This document shows, piece after piece, positions 7,304 through 7,930 of a stretch of DNA of 7,930 nucleotides (position 1 is the stretch's first letter; each line of letters begins with the position of its first letter). Under the pieces are notes generated by a model. That model was given only the letters and a program-made list of their open reading frames with translations. It searched no databases and had not been told where the DNA came from. Origin of the DNA: G963674505 sp964575975 (GTDB lineage Bacteria > Desulfobacterota > Desulfobacteria > Desulfobacterales > SKZT01); NCBI GenBank assembly GCA_964575975.1, contig CAZNTU010000255.1:1-7930 (forward strand), read 5' to 3'. The position numbers were made by a program, and so were the translations under genes.

Positions 7304-7364
7304 CCGACGCTCCCCGCACATGCGGGGGGCGTCGGCGCGGCTTCGCCTTGGAATCGGCGTTTTT
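7304..7364 (+). terminator. Hairpin and possible intrinsic terminator after the 107-residue gene
   Basis: CCGACGCTCCCCGCA (7304-7318) pairs with TGCGGGGGGCGTCGG (7321-7335) along its whole length with one T-G wobble; sterically the loop is the ACAT at 7318-7321. No T-run follows this stem directly. A shorter stem CGCC (7344-7347) with GGCG (7356-7359) is followed by TTTTT (7360-7364). CGCC at 7344 can also pair with GGCG at 7334-7337, so the structures compete. The large stem would stop or stabilise the upstream transcript; a classic terminator shape is only partly met. Confidence 0.5.
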
Positions 7365-7390
7365 CCCCCCAAAAAGTCTCCGGTTTCCAA

Positions 7391-7405
7391 TTTACAGCCT
7401 GTAAA
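7391..7405. promoter_or_regulatory. 15-base perfect palindrome, operator-like
   Basis: TTTACAG-C-CTGTAAA is a perfect 7-1-7 inverted repeat, followed by an A-run to 7410. It lies in noncoding DNA 213 bases before the solute-binding gene. Size and symmetry suit a dimeric regulator, but no specific regulator can be named. As RNA it would be a weak stem with a one-base loop, so a DNA site is the better reading. Confidence 0.35.
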
Positions 7406-7537
7406 AAAAATCGACATGAAATGCGCGTGAATTTCGAAGGAGACTTCACCCTTCGATTTGGCGAATCGTTACATCCGCGCCCGTTTGGAAACGTTTGGCC
7501 TCCGGTCGAAAAATTGGCACGCCCCTTGCTTCGAGGA

Positions 7538-7591
7538 GAATCGAAATCGCTTTGCCCGACCTTTTCGGGGCAAAGCATCGCACCCCGATTC
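7538..7591 (+). promoter_or_regulatory. Nested stem-loop next to the ribosome site of the solute-binding gene
   Basis: GCTTTGCCCGA (7549-7559) pairs with TCGGGGCAAAGC (7565-7576) through eleven base pairs with one bulged G and a CCTTT loop. GAATCG (7538-7543) pairs with CGATTC (7586-7591) outside it. No T-run follows. The structure ends 12 bases before GAGGAGG at 7604-7610, so it could affect mRNA stability or translation. It matches no riboswitch I know. Confidence 0.4.
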
Positions 7592-7617
7592 GACAACTTA
7601 TACGAGGAGGAAAAGCC

Positions 7618-7930
7618 ATGAATACCAAATCCCTGTTTAAAACCGTTCCGATTTTGGTTTTGATTGCCGCATGGAGTCTTGGGGCGGCGTTTGCGGTCGA
7701 TGCTCAGGAAGCAATCAGATACAGTTGTTCCAACCAGGTTTTCGAAGCGGTTTCCCAAGAACAAATCGCGGAATTTATAAAGGATACCGGAATTCAGGTC
7801 GATGTGAAAAGGGCGTCTTCGGGTTCCTGCATATACAGCCTGGGAAGAGGTTTTTGCGATATCGCCAGCACGGCCCGGAAATTGTACGAGCGCCATGAAA
7901 TCTACGGGTACAAGGAATATCCGTTTTGCA
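7618..7930 (+). CDS. PstS-like periplasmic solute-binding protein, N-terminal part (runs off the window)
   Basis: The frame is open to the end of the window, giving the first 104 residues. Residues 1-26 form a Sec signal with Lys4/Lys8, the core VPILVLIAAWSLGAAFA and a likely cut after AFA (26) or VDA (29). The mature start IRYSCSNQVFEAVSQEQIAEFIKDTGIQVDV is the first lobe of a type II periplasmic-binding fold. SSGS (67-70) followed by GRGFCDIASTARKL is the pattern of phosphate-binding-like proteins, where the SGS loop binds an anion. The ligand may be phosphate or another oxyanion, or the protein may be a stand-alone sensor; the transporter genes, if any, lie beyond the edge. Four Cys (37, 71, 80, 104) in a periplasmic protein are unusual and could form disulfides or bind metal. 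GAGGAGG at 7604-7610 fixes the ATG. Product class is fairly sure, the substrate is not. Confidence 0.8.
   Translation, partial: MNTKSLFKTVPILVLIAAWSLGAAFAVDAQEAIRYSCSNQVFEAVSQEQIAEFIKDTGIQVDVKRASSGSCIYSLGRGFCDIASTARKLYERHEIYGYKEYPFC

Larger units (their letters stand above)
7270..7617. other. 348-base structured spacer/leader before the solute-binding gene
   Basis: No gene is convincing here. One plus frame (7421-7621) gives 66 residues and overlaps the next ATG as ATGA, but it lacks a ribosome site and reads like noncoding DNA. The region holds a terminator-like hairpin (7304-7335), a 15-base palindrome (7391-7405), a small stem at 7434-7456 and a nested stem-loop at 7538-7591 ending 12 bases before the GAGGAGG ribosome site. 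No clear promoter for the next gene was found, so the true leader length is unknown. Confidence 0.55.

Noticed and set aside
7421..7621. A 66-codon frame whose stop overlaps the ATG of the solute-binding gene (ATGA)
   Set aside because: The overlap resembles translational coupling, but there is no ribosome site before its ATG, the translation is Pro/Arg/Ser-rich without pattern, and the DNA is full of stem-loops.

Overview
The window looks like chromosomal DNA from a Gram-negative, moderately GC-rich bacterium. The family mix suggests Desulfobacterota (formerly Deltaproteobacteria): an excisionase-type HTH joined to a periplasmic-binding-like domain, a GT2 glycosyltransferase of a type common in that group, exported small proteins and a PAS-rich cytoplasmic kinase. 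That placement is inference from remembered families, not a search result. There is no transposase, phage gene, CRISPR array, tRNA or rRNA in the window.

Layout. Positions 1-483 hold no confident gene. They contain a strong GC-rich hairpin and, just before alr, a short coding-like tail that may be the remnant of a lost gene. alr (484-1644, +) encodes alanine racemase. It converges on a minus-strand block read right to left: a three-PAS histidine kinase with a fused receiver (6592-4214), a small exported jelly-roll-like protein (4101-3613), a GT2 glycosyltransferase (3573-2728), and an HTH plus binding-protein-like regulator (2603-1674). A 353-base AT-rich spacer then separates the kinase from a plus-strand gene for a 107-residue protein of unknown function (6946-7269). 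A 348-base highly structured spacer follows, and a periplasmic PstS-like solute-binding protein starts at 7618 and runs off the right edge.

Transcription. Readable sigma70-like promoters lie before the 107-residue gene (TTGACA, 17 bp, CATTAT), before the exported protein/glycosyltransferase pair (TTGAAC, 17 bp, TATATT) and, less surely, before the kinase (TTGACG, 16 bp, TATATT). The HTH regulator has a 17-bp palindrome over a TTGACA hexamer upstream, a candidate self-operator. The exported protein and the glycosyltransferase are 39 bases apart and probably form one transcript. Otherwise the genes look like independent housekeeping, envelope and signalling units and not one pathway.

I did not find a clear new defence, mobile or biosynthetic system. 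The parts most worth a second look are the unknown 107-residue protein with its near-ideal promoter, the structured leader before the solute-binding gene, the candidate operator of the one-component regulator, and the kinase-receiver fusion that lacks any output domain.
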